A stretch of 64,000 bases of DNA from Janthinobacterium sp. 17J80-10 (lineage in GTDB: Bacteria; Pseudomonadota; Gammaproteobacteria; Burkholderiales; Burkholderiaceae_D). The translations under genes and the position numbers were made by a program. Below, in pieces: positions 38,269 through 48,216 of the stretch. The stretch's first letter is position 1. The number at the start of each line of letters is the position of its first letter. The notes under the pieces were generated by a model. That model searched no databases and was not told where the DNA came from. It saw only the letters and a list, made by a program, of their open reading frames with translations. The stretch lies in the NCBI RefSeq assembly GCF_004114795.1, contig NZ_CP035311.1:3162001-3226000 (forward strand). The letters run 5' to 3'.

Positions 38269-39287
38269 CAGCTACCTGCGCGCTCCTGCCGGATCTGCCA
38301 CTTGTTACCCTGCTTGGTGAAAATCAGGGTCTTGCGGCTGTTGGCCGTCAACTTGTCGGAGACGTAAATCTGGCGGAATTTGGCGGTGGCAGTATTGCCC
38401 TCGACGGTGATGTGCGGTGATTCGACCTTGACGTCGATTTCACCCTTGCCAACGATCCGTGCACGCCGTCCATCAGCCCAGGCCGCGCGCGACTGCCCGC
38501 CAGGCGCCTGGAAATCATTGCTGTAATAGGAAAGATACGTCTTGACGTCCTGGCTGCTCCAGGCCTTGGCCCAGGCGTTGACCACCTTGAGCACATCGTC
38601 ACGCTCATCGTCGCGCACCGGTTCAGCTTTTGCCACGGGTTCCGGCTTGGCCGCAGGCTTGACTTGAGGTTTCTCGACCGCTGCAATCTTCGTCTCGGGC
38701 TTCTCCACCGGCTTGGCCGGTGCAACTGCAGGCGCAGGGGTCGGCGCTACGGCAACCTTGGCGGGGGCAGGAGCCGGCTTGGTATTGCCAACTGCCAGAG
38801 TACGCAACAAGGTCAGCTTCGATTTGGCAGCGGTATTGCCGGAATCAAGCTGCAAAGCCTTGTCGTACGCCTGGCTTGCCAGCCTGGCATGGACATCCCC
38901 GAGGTTTTCATATGCGGTGGCGTAGGATGGGTTGGTGCGGATGGCCATATCCAGAGCCGCCCGTGCCTTGTCAAACTGGCCACTCGATGCATACAGCACA
39001 GCGAGATTGTTGTACGGCTCCGGCAAATCAGGGAAGTCTTCAGTCAGCTTGGCAAAAATGGCAATCGCCTCAGCCGTCTTGTTTTGTTCAGTGAGAATCA
39101 CGCCTTTCAGAAATCGCATCTGCGCATCCTTGGGACGCTGGGCGAGAAAAGCATCGGCCTTGCTCAATGCTTCGGCAAATTGGCCGCCACGCATCAGCTT
39201 GCCCACATCCGCAGCTTCATCGGCAAATACCGGCGGCGCGACCAATGCGGCCAACATGCCGCCGACCAGCAAGGTTTTGCGATACAT
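38268..39287 (-). CDS. Exported TPR protein with Cds6-like C-terminal domain
   Basis: 339 residues from ATG 39287. A signal peptide (MYRKTLLVGGMLAALVAPPVFA) is followed by TPR repeats (GQFAEALSKADAFLAQRPKD, PEPYNNLAVLYASSGQFDKARAALD, ATAYENLGDVHARLASQAYDKAL), a Pro/Ala/Lys-rich linker, and a C-terminal NTF2-like domain (VNAWAKAWSSQDVKTYLSYY, ANSRKTLIFTKQGNKWQI). The same domain ends the L,D-transpeptidase encoded next, so the two proteins probably work on the same periplasmic target. ATG 39341 is an alternative start. Confidence 0.85.
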   Translation of the reverse strand: MYRKTLLVGGMLAALVAPPVFADEAADVGKLMRGGQFAEALSKADAFLAQRPKDAQMRFLKGVILTEQNKTAEAIAIFAKLTEDFPDLPEPYNNLAVLYASSGQFDKARAALDMAIRTNPSYATAYENLGDVHARLASQAYDKALQLDSGNTAAKSKLTLLRTLAVGNTKPAPAPAKVAVAPTPAPAVAPAKPVEKPETKIAAVEKPQVKPAAKPEPVAKAEPVRDDERDDVLKVVNAWAKAWSSQDVKTYLSYYSNDFQAPGGQSRAAWADGRRARIVGKGEIDVKVESPHITVEGNTATAKFRQIYVSDKLTANSRKTLIFTKQGNKWQIRQERAGS

Positions 39288-39445
39288 GTTCCGTGTGCTT
39301 GAATCGAATGCAACCCTGGAAAGGAAGGACAGGTTTCTCATTGATCTTGTTATATAGTAAAGATAGTTACTTTTAAGCGGATCAGGCATTGTATACCGAG
39401 TCGCCAGTTTTTTTCCCCATGACAAAGGCCCGATTTTAAAATAAA

Positions 39446-39489
39446 GCCGGAAGATGTGGCGCCATACTACGTACGCAACATCTTCCGGC
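39446..39489 (-). terminator. Terminator of the coiled-coil protein gene
   Basis: GCCGGAAGATGT and ACATCTTCCGGC are perfect 12-base arms, followed on the minus strand by TTTATTTT (39437-39445). Confidence 0.92.
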
Positions 39490-39510
39490 CAGTCTTGTGC
39501 CTGTTTTTAG

Positions 39511-42500
39511 TTATTCTGCGGCTGGGCGGGCGCTGGCACTTTCTTCTGTGGCGGATGCGGCCGTGCCCAGGGAACCGAGCTGGTAAGACAGGCTGAGTTT
39601 TGCGGCCAGAGGCGCCTCGGGCATGGCAGCGACAGCAGCGGGCAGAATTTGCGCTCTTGTATTTACAGGTTGAGCGGCCTGGATGGCGGCGGCAGAAGTC
39701 GCCGGGAGCAGTTGCCAGGCGAACGCGCCCGCTGCAACGGCTACCATGACCGCGCCTACCAGAAGCGCCGTGCCATTGCGACGGCCTTGGGCAGCCGGCT
39801 TTGCCGAAATTACCATCGGCGCTTCGGCGAGAAGGGTTTCGGCCCGGAAGTGCCAGTCATCGTTTTCTTCGCGCTGGCGCGACAGCTTCTCAATCAATTC
39901 CCTGGCGACGACCTCGGCCTGGGCCTTTTCCTCCTCGAGCCTGGCTTGCAAAAGGGCCGACTGCGTCTGCGCTTCAGCCTGTCTACGGGCTTCTTCCAAA
40001 GCCTTTTGCTCGGCTTCCAGACGCGCTTCTTCCGCGCGCCGGGCTTCTGCCTCTGCAGCCTGGCGCTGCTGGGCCAACTCGGCCTGCTGCAGTTCTGCGC
40101 GGGCACGCGCTTCGGCTTCGAGACGCGCTGCCTGCTCAGCCAGCAATTTTTCATGGAGCGCCTGCGCGGCCTGCTGCTCGGCCGCTGCACGTTCCCGCTC
40201 GATGCGGGAAAGTTCGGCAGCCTGGCGCGCCTGTTCCAGGGCTGCCCGTGCAGCCTTGCGTTCCAGCTCAGCTTTTTCCCTTGTTTGCGCGGCGATATGT
40301 TTTGCTGCCGTGGCCTGAGCCGCGCAGGCACGCTGCACCTCGCGCTCGGCCTCTTCCTTGGCACGCAACGCGGCGTTTTCTTCTTCCAGCGCCAGCCGCG
40401 CCAGTTGGTCGGCCTGCTCGTTACTGCGTGTCAGGGCAGCTTGTTCCTGGTGGGCTCGAGTACGCGCTTCTGCTTCCAGCCGGGCGGCGTCCTCCGCTTG
40501 CAATTTCTCCTGCAAGGCTTGGGCCGCTTGCTGCTCCGCCACCGCACGCTGGCGTTCGACACGGGTAAGTTCAGCCGCCTGGCGCGCCTGCTGCAAAGCA
40601 GCCTGGGCAGCCAGTCGCTCTTGCTGGAGCTTTGCTTTTGTTTGTGCGAAGAGATGGCGTTCGGCAGTCGTTTGCGCTTCGCATGCCTGGCGCATTTCGC
40701 GCTCGGCTTCCTGCCTTGCAAGCAAGGCCTCGGCCTGCTCGCCCTGCGCCCGCGCACGGGCATCGGCTTCTGCAGCTGCAGCCTGCTCGGCGGCGAGACG
40801 CTCTTGTTCCAGCTTCAACAACTGCTCGGTCTTTTCAGCGCGCGCCACCTCGAGCAGCATTCTGCGCTTCAATGCCTCTTGTGCTTCCTGTTCCTGCCGG
40901 GCACGCTGGCGCTCGATGCGTGCCAACTCGACAGCCTGCTGCGCTGTCTGCATGGCGACTTGCGCCGCAACCTGGCTCATTTCGGCTTGTTCCTGTGCCT
41001 TGGCAAGGGCAATGCGCGCTGCCGCCACCTGCGATTCTTCGGCGATGCGGGCAAGCTGCTCAACCTGCTCCTGTTGCCGCAATACCTCCGCCTTGTCTTG
41101 CTCGGCGCGGATCCGTGCCTGAGTCTGCACGGCGACGGCCTGTTCAGCCTCGCATTTGCGCTGCAGGGCTTCGGCTTCGCACTGTTCGACAGCGGCACGA
41201 CCTTGTTCGAGACGCGCGAGTTCAGCTGCCTGACGTGCTTTATCCTGGGCGGCCAGTGCTGCGGCCTGTTGCATCTCGGCGTGTGCAGCAGCCAGCCTGG
41301 TTGCTTCCTGTTCGGCAACCACCCGCAAGGCGGCATGCTGGGTAGCGGTGCGCTCCAGTTCGGCACGCTCCGCGGCCAGATCCCGGGCGCGCAGTTCCTC
41401 TGCAGCCTTGGCCTGGGCAATCACAGCCGCATGAGTATCGATCTCGACACGCTCGCGCGCCGCGATGATTGCCTTTTGCTCTGCAGCCAGGCGTTCGCGC
41501 AACTTGACATCAGCGCAATGCTCGGCTTCCACCCGCTCGATAGCAAATGCCTGCAATTCCCGCTCGGCCTGGATGCGTGCCTCCGTAGCCAGCCGAATAC
41601 GTTCTTCGGCATCGCGGCGAGCCTGGGCCGTCACGGCGCGCACCGCCTCTGCCTGCTCGCGGCGCACAGCGGCATCGCGCAGGTCGAGTTCTGCGTGCAG
41701 CCGCATTTGCAGCGATTCGAGGGCTCGGCTTTCCGATTCGACGCGCGCCTGGGCGACGGCTTCCTGTTCCTGCTCGGTTGCAGCGCGGGCGCGTGCTTGC
41801 TCGACGGCCAGAACTTCGACAGGCACACGATTCAATGTGGACTGCAGCGCAAATACTTCAGCTTGCTGACGCGCCTCTGCTTGTTGCAACGCTTCGCTGC
41901 GTGCAGCGACCAGCAATTCAGTCGTCTGGCGCGCTTCTTTATCCTGACGTTCACGCTCGCGGGCCAATTCTGCCATGCGCGATTCAGCGCGAATCCGTGC
42001 CTCGGCCGCAGCCTGCGCGGCGTTGGCGGCAGCCACCCGTTCAGCAACCTGACGCCGTGCCTGTTCGGTTTCCTGCTCCAGCCTTTGCGCAGCAGCGGCT
42101 GCAACCGCGCCCAACTCCGCTTCGGCGGCAGCCTGTTCAGCGGATCGCTTGCGTGCCTCCTGCTCGGCGCGGACGCGCTCTTCTGTCTGCTGCCGGGCCT
42201 GCTCGTCGGCTTCTGACCGGGCACGCAATTCTGCCAGTTCCTGGTTAGCTGCAGCGATTTTCGCTTCACTGGCCAGGCGCGCCTGGCGCTCCGCTTCCAG
42301 GCGGGCCCGGCTCAGGGCAATCGCCTCTTCGGCGACCTGGGCGCGCTGATAAGCTTCGGCGCTGGCTGCGGCGTCGGCAAGTGCGCGGTCTTCGGCCAGA
42401 GCGCGGGCCCGCGCTTCGGCGTAGGCGCGATTTTCGGCAGCGACGGTCGCCTTGGCTTCCGCCTCGACTCGGGCAATGGCTTCGCGAATGGTCTTCAGCG

Positions 42501-42621
42501 CCATGCCGCCCTGCGGGCTGGCGGATTCCGGCGCAGCAGCCCGGGCTTCCGGCGACTGTTCATCGTCCGGGTATGCCACTCGCAGATTGGGGTGCTTGCG
42601 CATTGCCTGATTCGTATCCAT
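39511..42621 (-). CDS. Very long coiled-coil membrane protein of unknown function
   Basis: 1036 residues. Residues about 40-925 are an almost uninterrupted Ala/Glu/Gln/Arg-rich heptad coiled coil with few Pro or Gly. Late in the coil, blocks of about 115 residues repeat: QARQAAELTRVERQRAVAEQ and QARQAAELSRIERERAAAEQ, both followed by QAAQAL-EKL and ARLEAEAR-RA. One hydrophobic segment (GTALLVGAVMVAVAAGAFAW, about 950-970) precedes a short Ala/Pro-rich C-terminal tail. No enzymatic motif. Topology suggests a cytoplasmic filament or rod anchored by its C-terminus to the inner membrane, with the tail in the periplasm. I do not recognise the family. The gene lies downstream of the hybrid kinase, with a 148-base gap containing a Fur-box-like site. 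Confidence 0.85.
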   Translation of the reverse strand: MDTNQAMRKHPNLRVAYPDDEQSPEARAAAPESASPQGGMALKTIREAIARVEAEAKATVAAENRAYAEARARALAEDRALADAAASAEAYQRAQVAEEAIALSRARLEAERQARLASEAKIAAANQELAELRARSEADEQARQQTEERVRAEQEARKRSAEQAAAEAELGAVAAAAAQRLEQETEQARRQVAERVAAANAAQAAAEARIRAESRMAELARERERQDKEARQTTELLVAARSEALQQAEARQQAEVFALQSTLNRVPVEVLAVEQARARAATEQEQEAVAQARVESESRALESLQMRLHAELDLRDAAVRREQAEAVRAVTAQARRDAEERIRLATEARIQAERELQAFAIERVEAEHCADVKLRERLAAEQKAIIAARERVEIDTHAAVIAQAKAAEELRARDLAAERAELERTATQHAALRVVAEQEATRLAAAHAEMQQAAALAAQDKARQAAELARLEQGRAAVEQCEAEALQRKCEAEQAVAVQTQARIRAEQDKAEVLRQQEQVEQLARIAEESQVAAARIALAKAQEQAEMSQVAAQVAMQTAQQAVELARIERQRARQEQEAQEALKRRMLLEVARAEKTEQLLKLEQERLAAEQAAAAEADARARAQGEQAEALLARQEAEREMRQACEAQTTAERHLFAQTKAKLQQERLAAQAALQQARQAAELTRVERQRAVAEQQAAQALQEKLQAEDAARLEAEARTRAHQEQAALTRSNEQADQLARLALEEENAALRAKEEAEREVQRACAAQATAAKHIAAQTREKAELERKAARAALEQARQAAELSRIERERAAAEQQAAQALHEKLLAEQAARLEAEARARAELQQAELAQQRQAAEAEARRAEEARLEAEQKALEEARRQAEAQTQSALLQARLEEEKAQAEVVARELIEKLSRQREENDDWHFRAETLLAEAPMVISAKPAAQGRRNGTALLVGAVMVAVAAGAFAWQLLPATSAAAIQAAQPVNTRAQILPAAVAAMPEAPLAAKLSLSYQLGSLGTAASATEESASARPAAE

Positions 42622-42681
42622 TGATTACTCCCGCTTGTTGTCGGTATCCGGCGAAAATTAGTACTGGGAACATCACCGGAA

Positions 42682-42700
42682 TTTCATAACAATCATTATC
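42682..42700 (-). promoter_or_regulatory. Fur-box-like site upstream of the coiled-coil gene
   Basis: The minus strand reads GATAATGATTGTTATGAAA, sharing its first nine bases with the 19-base Fur consensus and about 12 of 19 overall. Located 61 bases before the ATG. Suggestive only. Confidence 0.3.
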
Positions 42701-42769
42701 AATCCATTACCGGCCAGCAAGGCGTCGAATAAAAGGGGAAATCCGGGCCAATTCAGCGTTATCATTGCG

Positions 42770-45700
42770 TCAACCTGATGCCGCCACGGATAATTCCATC
42801 AATACGGCACGCAGGCGATCGATGCGGATGGGCTTGCTAAGAAAGTAATTCATCCCGGCGTCCAGGCAAGTCTGGACATCGTCAACAGCGCCTGCGGCCG
42901 TCAGCGCCACGATCGGGATGCCGGAGTATGGCGCCTCCATCGCCCGGATCTGCCGTGTAGCATCCAGCCCGTCCATTTCCGGCATGTGCATATCCATCAG
43001 GATGACGTCGTAGGTCCGGTGGCGCACTGCCTCGACCGCTGCCCGGCCATCGGCCACCACATGCACCTGATGCCCGGCTTTTTGCAAAAGCGATAGTGCG
43101 ACTTTCTGATTGATCTCATTGTCTTCAGCGACCAATATTGTCAATCCGCGCACCGGCATGGCCAGCGCCTGCGGGGCGGGCACATCATGTTGCGGCGCGG
43201 CGGCAGCAGGCAAATCCAGTTCGAACCAGAACTTGCTGCCCTCACCTTCCGCGCTCTCGACGCCGATTCTGCCTCCCTGCATTTCGACGATTTTCTTGCA
43301 GATGGACAGCCCCAGACCGGTCCCACCGAAGCGGCGGGTAATCGAATTGTCGGCCTGCGAGAACGACTGGAACAGGCGGGCCTGGGCCGCTGGCGCGATG
43401 CCAATACCAGTATCGCTGACAGTAAACCGCAGCTGACCCGGTGCATCAGCCAGTGGCCTGACCCTCAGGGTGATGCGGCCCCGTTCGGTGAACTTCAATG
43501 CATTGCCGAAAAGGTTCAGCAATATCTGGCGCAACCGCCCGGCATCGCCGCGCACGAATCTTGGCAAAGTCCCGCAATAATCGGTCTGCAAGGCGATGCC
43601 TTTTTCACGGGCGCGTGCGGACATCAGATTGATGACACCTTTAACGGTCTTAACCAGGTCAAAGCTGATCGATTCAAAATCAAGACTGCCAGCCTCGAGC
43701 CTGGATAGATCGAGGATGTCGTTCAGGATCGTGAGCAATGCCTCGGCCGAATACTGTGCGGTCTCAAGGTACTCCTTCTGGCTGGCGTTCGTCGCCTCCA
43801 TGCTCGCCAGCTGCATCATCCCGAGCATGCCGTTCATCGGCGTGCGGATCTCGTGGCTCATTACCGCCAGGAATTCCGATTTGGCACGGTTGGCCGACTC
43901 GGCAGCTTCCTTGGCAACAGATAAATCGCGGGTGCGCTCGACGATTTTCCGCTCCAGGTCGTGGTAAAGCGTCGCATTTTCCAGCGAGATGGCAATCTGC
44001 GTCGACAGAATCTGCAACAATCCTGCCCGTTCTGGCGTAAATGCATCCGCCGCCAGATTATTTTCAAGATAAAGGATCCCGACAAGCATGCCCTGTTTTT
44101 GCAAAGGCACGCACAGCAGCGACTTTGGCCGGTTTTGGGCTATATAGGCATCGGCATTGAACCTGCCGTCGTTGCCGGCATCGCCCAGTACGAGCTTGTC
44201 CCCGGTGCGCTTGACATAGTTGATGACGCTCAGGCTCAGCTGAAGCCGCTCATCGAGGGGCACGCCTTGCCAGACTTCGATGAGATCGGATTCGATGCTA
44301 GCCTGCAGCTGCAATATGCCATCCTTCAGCAACAGCAGCGCGCCCCTTTCCGCGCCCGCGTTCTCGATCAGCAAACGCATCAGCCTTTCCAGCAACTTGT
44401 CGAACTGGATTTCTCCCGACAAGGTATTGGACGCCTGGATGACTGTCTCGATATCGAGCAAGTGCTCGGCAGTCGTGCGTGCCATGTTCGCTTGCGCCGC
44501 ATTTTGCAGCGGCAGGCTGGCGAGCAAATCCGGATAAGAGCGCTCGAGGTGCTGGATCTTCGCAATTGCCCCCCATTCCCGGTACCTCGCATATGCCTCG
44601 GCCATGTAGGTGCGCGCATACATTTTTTTGCCGCAAGCCAGATGGCACCGTGCCGCCAGCTCGTTGGCAAGCGCTTCTTCGTTAAGGTATCCTTGCTGCC
44701 GCGCCCCTGCGATTGCCAGGTCGTACAGGTCTGCTGCCTCGGCAAATTCCCCCTGCAATCTTTTTTGCTCCGCCTGCACCAGCTGCCATTTATGCAGGTA
44801 GTTCATGGGAGCGTGCCTTGCCCAAAATTCAAGTTTCTCCTGCAACGCTACGACGCGACGGCGCGCTGCCGATCGCTCACCCGCATCATCCATACGTTCG
44901 ATACAGGCAAGCAGGCACAAGGCATGGTAAAAATGCCAAAGCGGCACCGAAGGCATGCACGCGGCCGAAGCCAAATAGGGCTCGGCATTGCGCACACGCT
45001 CCAGCGCCAGCGGGAACTGATCGAACGCGTACGCACGCATCGCCTCGAAAAGGTAATGATGCAGCCTGGTGAGCCTGGTCGTACTGGCAGCCTCATCGCC
45101 CTGGTTAACCTGGGCCATGCCACCCGTCCGTAGCGCCAGTACATAGCGAAGAAATATGGCGATGGCGTCGGACGTGGTTTTTTGCATGAACTGGCGTGTC
45201 CTGTCGAGACCATCACGCAGTTTCATTTCCAGTGCCTCAAGCGACCGGTCAACGAGCAACTCCGCCCGAAGTGCCGATGCCAGGCTGTAGCACGCGTACT
45301 CGAATTCACCAACCTCCAGGCCAGCCTGGCAATTTTCATAGAGGGGCGCGGGGGCTTCACGCAAATGCCGCGACCAGTGAAATATGGCGGCATGGGCAAG
45401 AAAAGCCACGCGCACGGCATGGCTATCCTTTTGCCCGGTCGGCTGGTTTTTCACGCTGGATTCCAGCATCAGGTTACCCAGCCGGGTGGCAAGCGGAATG
45501 TCCAGCCCGTTCTGGATCATCACCATCGCATAGCCTCCCAATGCCCACGGCAACCCCGGGGAGAAGCGTTCACGCGCCAGGGCCAGTTTTATCTGCTCAA
45601 GCGTCAGGATAGGAAATAACGCAGGATGGGCCACGTAGGAAGCCGATACCGCCCTGCTGAGAATTTTCTGCTTGAGAAGCTCAACGGCTTCAACCTCCAC

Positions 45701-48082
45701 AGGAAAATCCAGCAAGCGCTGATTATCGAGACGCCCCAGTTGCCGTTTCACCTTCCACAACCGCCATGCCAGCGTCGTCTTGGCCATACTGGCCGGGACA
45801 TAAATTCCGAGCATGCGCAAGGCACGCAGCGCCAACGCCTGGCCATCGGCATGGCGATCCTGGTACAGGCAGGAGTGAATGAGAATGTCATAGACCCTGG
45901 CCTTCTGCACGTCGTCAGCGGCATATTCGAGCATGTTTTTGCCGATATGCTCGATTTCCAGAAAGCGATGGGTCATGAAACCACTTTCCAGCTGTTCCAG
46001 CTGGAGAGAAAAATACAGGGGCGAGCTGCCTTCACCCATTGCATATAACAATTCGAGCGCAGTCGATGCCAGCTTCCAGGCAGATTCGTGCGCCACTGCA
46101 ACCTTGGCCTTGCGTGCAGCCAGCAGGTTAAGGCTGGCAAGTTCTATTTTTTCGGAATTGCTGGTGATGAGCTCGCGTCCGGCATTCAAATGATGTGCAA
46201 TATCAAACAAATGTTCGCCGCGCTGTTCTTCGGGCACCGAAGAATTCAGCAAACGGCCAATTTGCAAATGGATCGCCTTGCCGGCATCAGGTGAAATTTC
46301 CGCAGAGGCGGCCTGCTGCACCCGATCGTGCTGGAAACGGTAAATACACGACGCCGCATCGATACTGTCGAACATCCTCTCGGGGGCCATGATCAGCCCG
46401 GCTTGCAGCGCGGGGTGCAACAATGTGGCGGTCTCGCCGATGCCTTGCTGCGCCAGAGTCGCCAGTATCCGATAATCGAAATGGCTGCCGATGCATGCGG
46501 CCAGCTGGAGCAACTGCCGCGTCGGTGCAGGCAGGCGGGCAAGCTCGCGCGTCAAAAGTTCAGCGACGTTGTCGGTGATTTGCAGGGATTCGATTTCGGC
46601 CAGTTTCCAGCGCCATTGACCGTCATGAAAACGCAGCAGTTCCTCGCGACGCAAATTCTTGATGAACTCACCGACAAAAAACGGGTTGCCCAATGTCTTG
46701 CGGTACACCAGTTGCGCAAGCGGCGATGCCGTGGCCGGCGCCGCCTTGACAGCATCGGCGATCAGCGCGGACACCGTTGCTTCATCCATCGGCTTGAGCT
46801 CGATCGTGCTCGCGGCCGAATTGCCACGGATTGCTTCCAGAGTGTTGTGCAGCGGCCCGGCAACTGCGGCGTTGTCGCGGCAGGCGCCGACGAGCATCAG
46901 CGAAACGCTTTCGAGACCGGACATGATGGCCTCCAGCAGCTCCAGAGAAGCTTCGTCGGCCCATTGCAGGTCATCCAGGAAGATGACAAGCGGATGGTCT
47001 TGCCTGGCGAAGACGCTGACAAAATTTTGCACGACATAGCGAAAACGGTTCAAGGCCTCGGTCGGGCCTAGATGCGCAATCACCGGCTGCGGGCCGATGA
47101 CGTGCGCCAGGGCTGGAATGGCATCGATCATCAACTGGGCATTCGGCCCAAGGGCCGCCAGGATCCGGACTTTCCACTCCTGTATGCGGCTTTCGCTTTC
47201 CGTCAGTATCTGGCCCATCAAGCCGCCGAAAGCTTGTGCAATGGCGTAATAAGGGATATCGCGTTTGAACTGGTCGAATTTTCCGGTGATGAAATAGCCG
47301 CGCAGGGCGACAACGGGCTTGTGCAATTCATTGATCAGGGCAGATTTACCAATACCGGCATAGCCGCTCACCAGCACGAACTGGCGCGCGCCGGCGCTGC
47401 TGCGCTCGAGAATCCGCAGCAATTGCGCAAGCTCGGCATCCCGTCCATACAATTTTTGCGGCATCTGCAGCCGCCCGCCCACGTCCGCCATGCCCAATTC
47501 GAATTCCTGGATCGCGCCACCGCACTCAAGGATATTGCGGCAAGTTTGCAGATCCGCCTGCAGGCCTTGCAGGCTTTGATAGCGGTCTTCTGCATTCTTG
47601 GCGAGCAGTTTCATGACAATATTGCTCACCGCGATTGGCACTTCGCGGTTAAGACGGCATGGCGGCTGCGCCTGGCGTGCGATATGGCCGTGAATGATTT
47701 CCATTGCCGCTGCGCCCCCAAAGGGCAACTGGCCAGTCAACAACTGGTAGAACACCACGCCCATGGAATACAAGTCGCTACGGTAATCGACGCTGCGGTT
47801 CATGCGCCCTGTCTGTTCGGGCGAAATGTATGCAAGCGGCGGCGTCACGTCATTGCGCAATTCCACGCTGCCATCGTCATGGAGTCGAATGTTGGCCGGG
47901 CATAGCGCCTGATGCAGGTGCGAGCGCTCGTACCATTCTTCGAGGGCGCGTGCAATCGCCTGAAAAACCGCAAGGGCGCCGGCCAGGTCGAAGGTCTCGC
48001 CGGCCTGCAGGCGGCCATCCGAGGCAGCAGAATCCACTTCCTGGCGAAAGAACCGTGTCTCTTTTGCGCCGATTTTCAGCAA
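42770..48082 (-). CDS. Hybrid sensor kinase with pseudokinase, AAA ATPase, GAF, HisKA, REC
   Basis: 1770 residues. In order: a truncated Ser/Thr kinase C-lobe (residues 30-180) with HQALCPANI in place of HRDLKPxN, no DFG and no ATP-binding N-lobe, so inactive; an AAA/predicted ATPase (Walker A GYAGIGKS 240-247, Walker B VIFLDD 366-371) followed by a long helical TPR-like region; GAF (about 1215-1365); HisKA with His1410 in [10 protein letters not shown]; HATPase ([31 protein letters not shown]); REC with Asp1697 in [11 protein letters not shown]. It needs an Hpt and a second REC to finish a phosphorelay; such a pair lies at 52337-53103. The start is TTG 48082 with GGGGG upstream, as a stop lies above it in frame. 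Confidence 0.9.
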   Translation of the reverse strand: MLKIGAKETRFFRQEVDSAASDGRLQAGETFDLAGALAVFQAIARALEEWYERSHLHQALCPANIRLHDDGSVELRNDVTPPLAYISPEQTGRMNRSVDYRSDLYSMGVVFYQLLTGQLPFGGAAAMEIIHGHIARQAQPPCRLNREVPIAVSNIVMKLLAKNAEDRYQSLQGLQADLQTCRNILECGGAIQEFELGMADVGGRLQMPQKLYGRDAELAQLLRILERSSAGARQFVLVSGYAGIGKSALINELHKPVVALRGYFITGKFDQFKRDIPYYAIAQAFGGLMGQILTESESRIQEWKVRILAALGPNAQLMIDAIPALAHVIGPQPVIAHLGPTEALNRFRYVVQNFVSVFARQDHPLVIFLDDLQWADEASLELLEAIMSGLESVSLMLVGACRDNAAVAGPLHNTLEAIRGNSAASTIELKPMDEATVSALIADAVKAAPATASPLAQLVYRKTLGNPFFVGEFIKNLRREELLRFHDGQWRWKLAEIESLQITDNVAELLTRELARLPAPTRQLLQLAACIGSHFDYRILATLAQQGIGETATLLHPALQAGLIMAPERMFDSIDAASCIYRFQHDRVQQAASAEISPDAGKAIHLQIGRLLNSSVPEEQRGEHLFDIAHHLNAGRELITSNSEKIELASLNLLAARKAKVAVAHESAWKLASTALELLYAMGEGSSPLYFSLQLEQLESGFMTHRFLEIEHIGKNMLEYAADDVQKARVYDILIHSCLYQDRHADGQALALRALRMLGIYVPASMAKTTLAWRLWKVKRQLGRLDNQRLLDFPVEVEAVELLKQKILSRAVSASYVAHPALFPILTLEQIKLALARERFSPGLPWALGGYAMVMIQNGLDIPLATRLGNLMLESSVKNQPTGQKDSHAVRVAFLAHAAIFHWSRHLREAPAPLYENCQAGLEVGEFEYACYSLASALRAELLVDRSLEALEMKLRDGLDRTRQFMQKTTSDAIAIFLRYVLALRTGGMAQVNQGDEAASTTRLTRLHHYLFEAMRAYAFDQFPLALERVRNAEPYLASAACMPSVPLWHFYHALCLLACIERMDDAGERSAARRRVVALQEKLEFWARHAPMNYLHKWQLVQAEQKRLQGEFAEAADLYDLAIAGARQQGYLNEEALANELAARCHLACGKKMYARTYMAEAYARYREWGAIAKIQHLERSYPDLLASLPLQNAAQANMARTTAEHLLDIETVIQASNTLSGEIQFDKLLERLMRLLIENAGAERGALLLLKDGILQLQASIESDLIEVWQGVPLDERLQLSLSVINYVKRTGDKLVLGDAGNDGRFNADAYIAQNRPKSLLCVPLQKQGMLVGILYLENNLAADAFTPERAGLLQILSTQIAISLENATLYHDLERKIVERTRDLSVAKEAAESANRAKSEFLAVMSHEIRTPMNGMLGMMQLASMEATNASQKEYLETAQYSAEALLTILNDILDLSRLEAGSLDFESISFDLVKTVKGVINLMSARAREKGIALQTDYCGTLPRFVRGDAGRLRQILLNLFGNALKFTERGRITLRVRPLADAPGQLRFTVSDTGIGIAPAAQARLFQSFSQADNSITRRFGGTGLGLSICKKIVEMQGGRIGVESAEGEGSKFWFELDLPAAAAPQHDVPAPQALAMPVRGLTILVAEDNEINQKVALSLLQKAGHQVHVVADGRAAVEAVRHRTYDVILMDMHMPEMDGLDATRQIRAMEAPYSGIPIVALTAAGAVDDVQTCLDAGMNYFLSKPIRIDRLRAVLMELSVAASG

Positions 48083-48216
48083 AACGCCCCCTGCATTATT
48101 GTCATTTGTTCCATGCTCTTGCTATCTTATTGGCGAAACAGCGACAAGACAAGGCTCGCGCTGCCGCCGGAGATATACAAAGGCCACCCACAACCGAACT
48201 TGGTAAATAAACGACA

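Noticed and set aside
39649-42216. 855-codon open frame on the plus strand opposite the coiled-coil gene
   Set aside because: It is the antisense of a stop-poor, repetitive Ala/Glu/Arg/Gln coding sequence. Its own translation is Leu/Cys/Phe-rich with no family pattern, and the minus-strand protein is clearly a coiled coil with a proper terminator.
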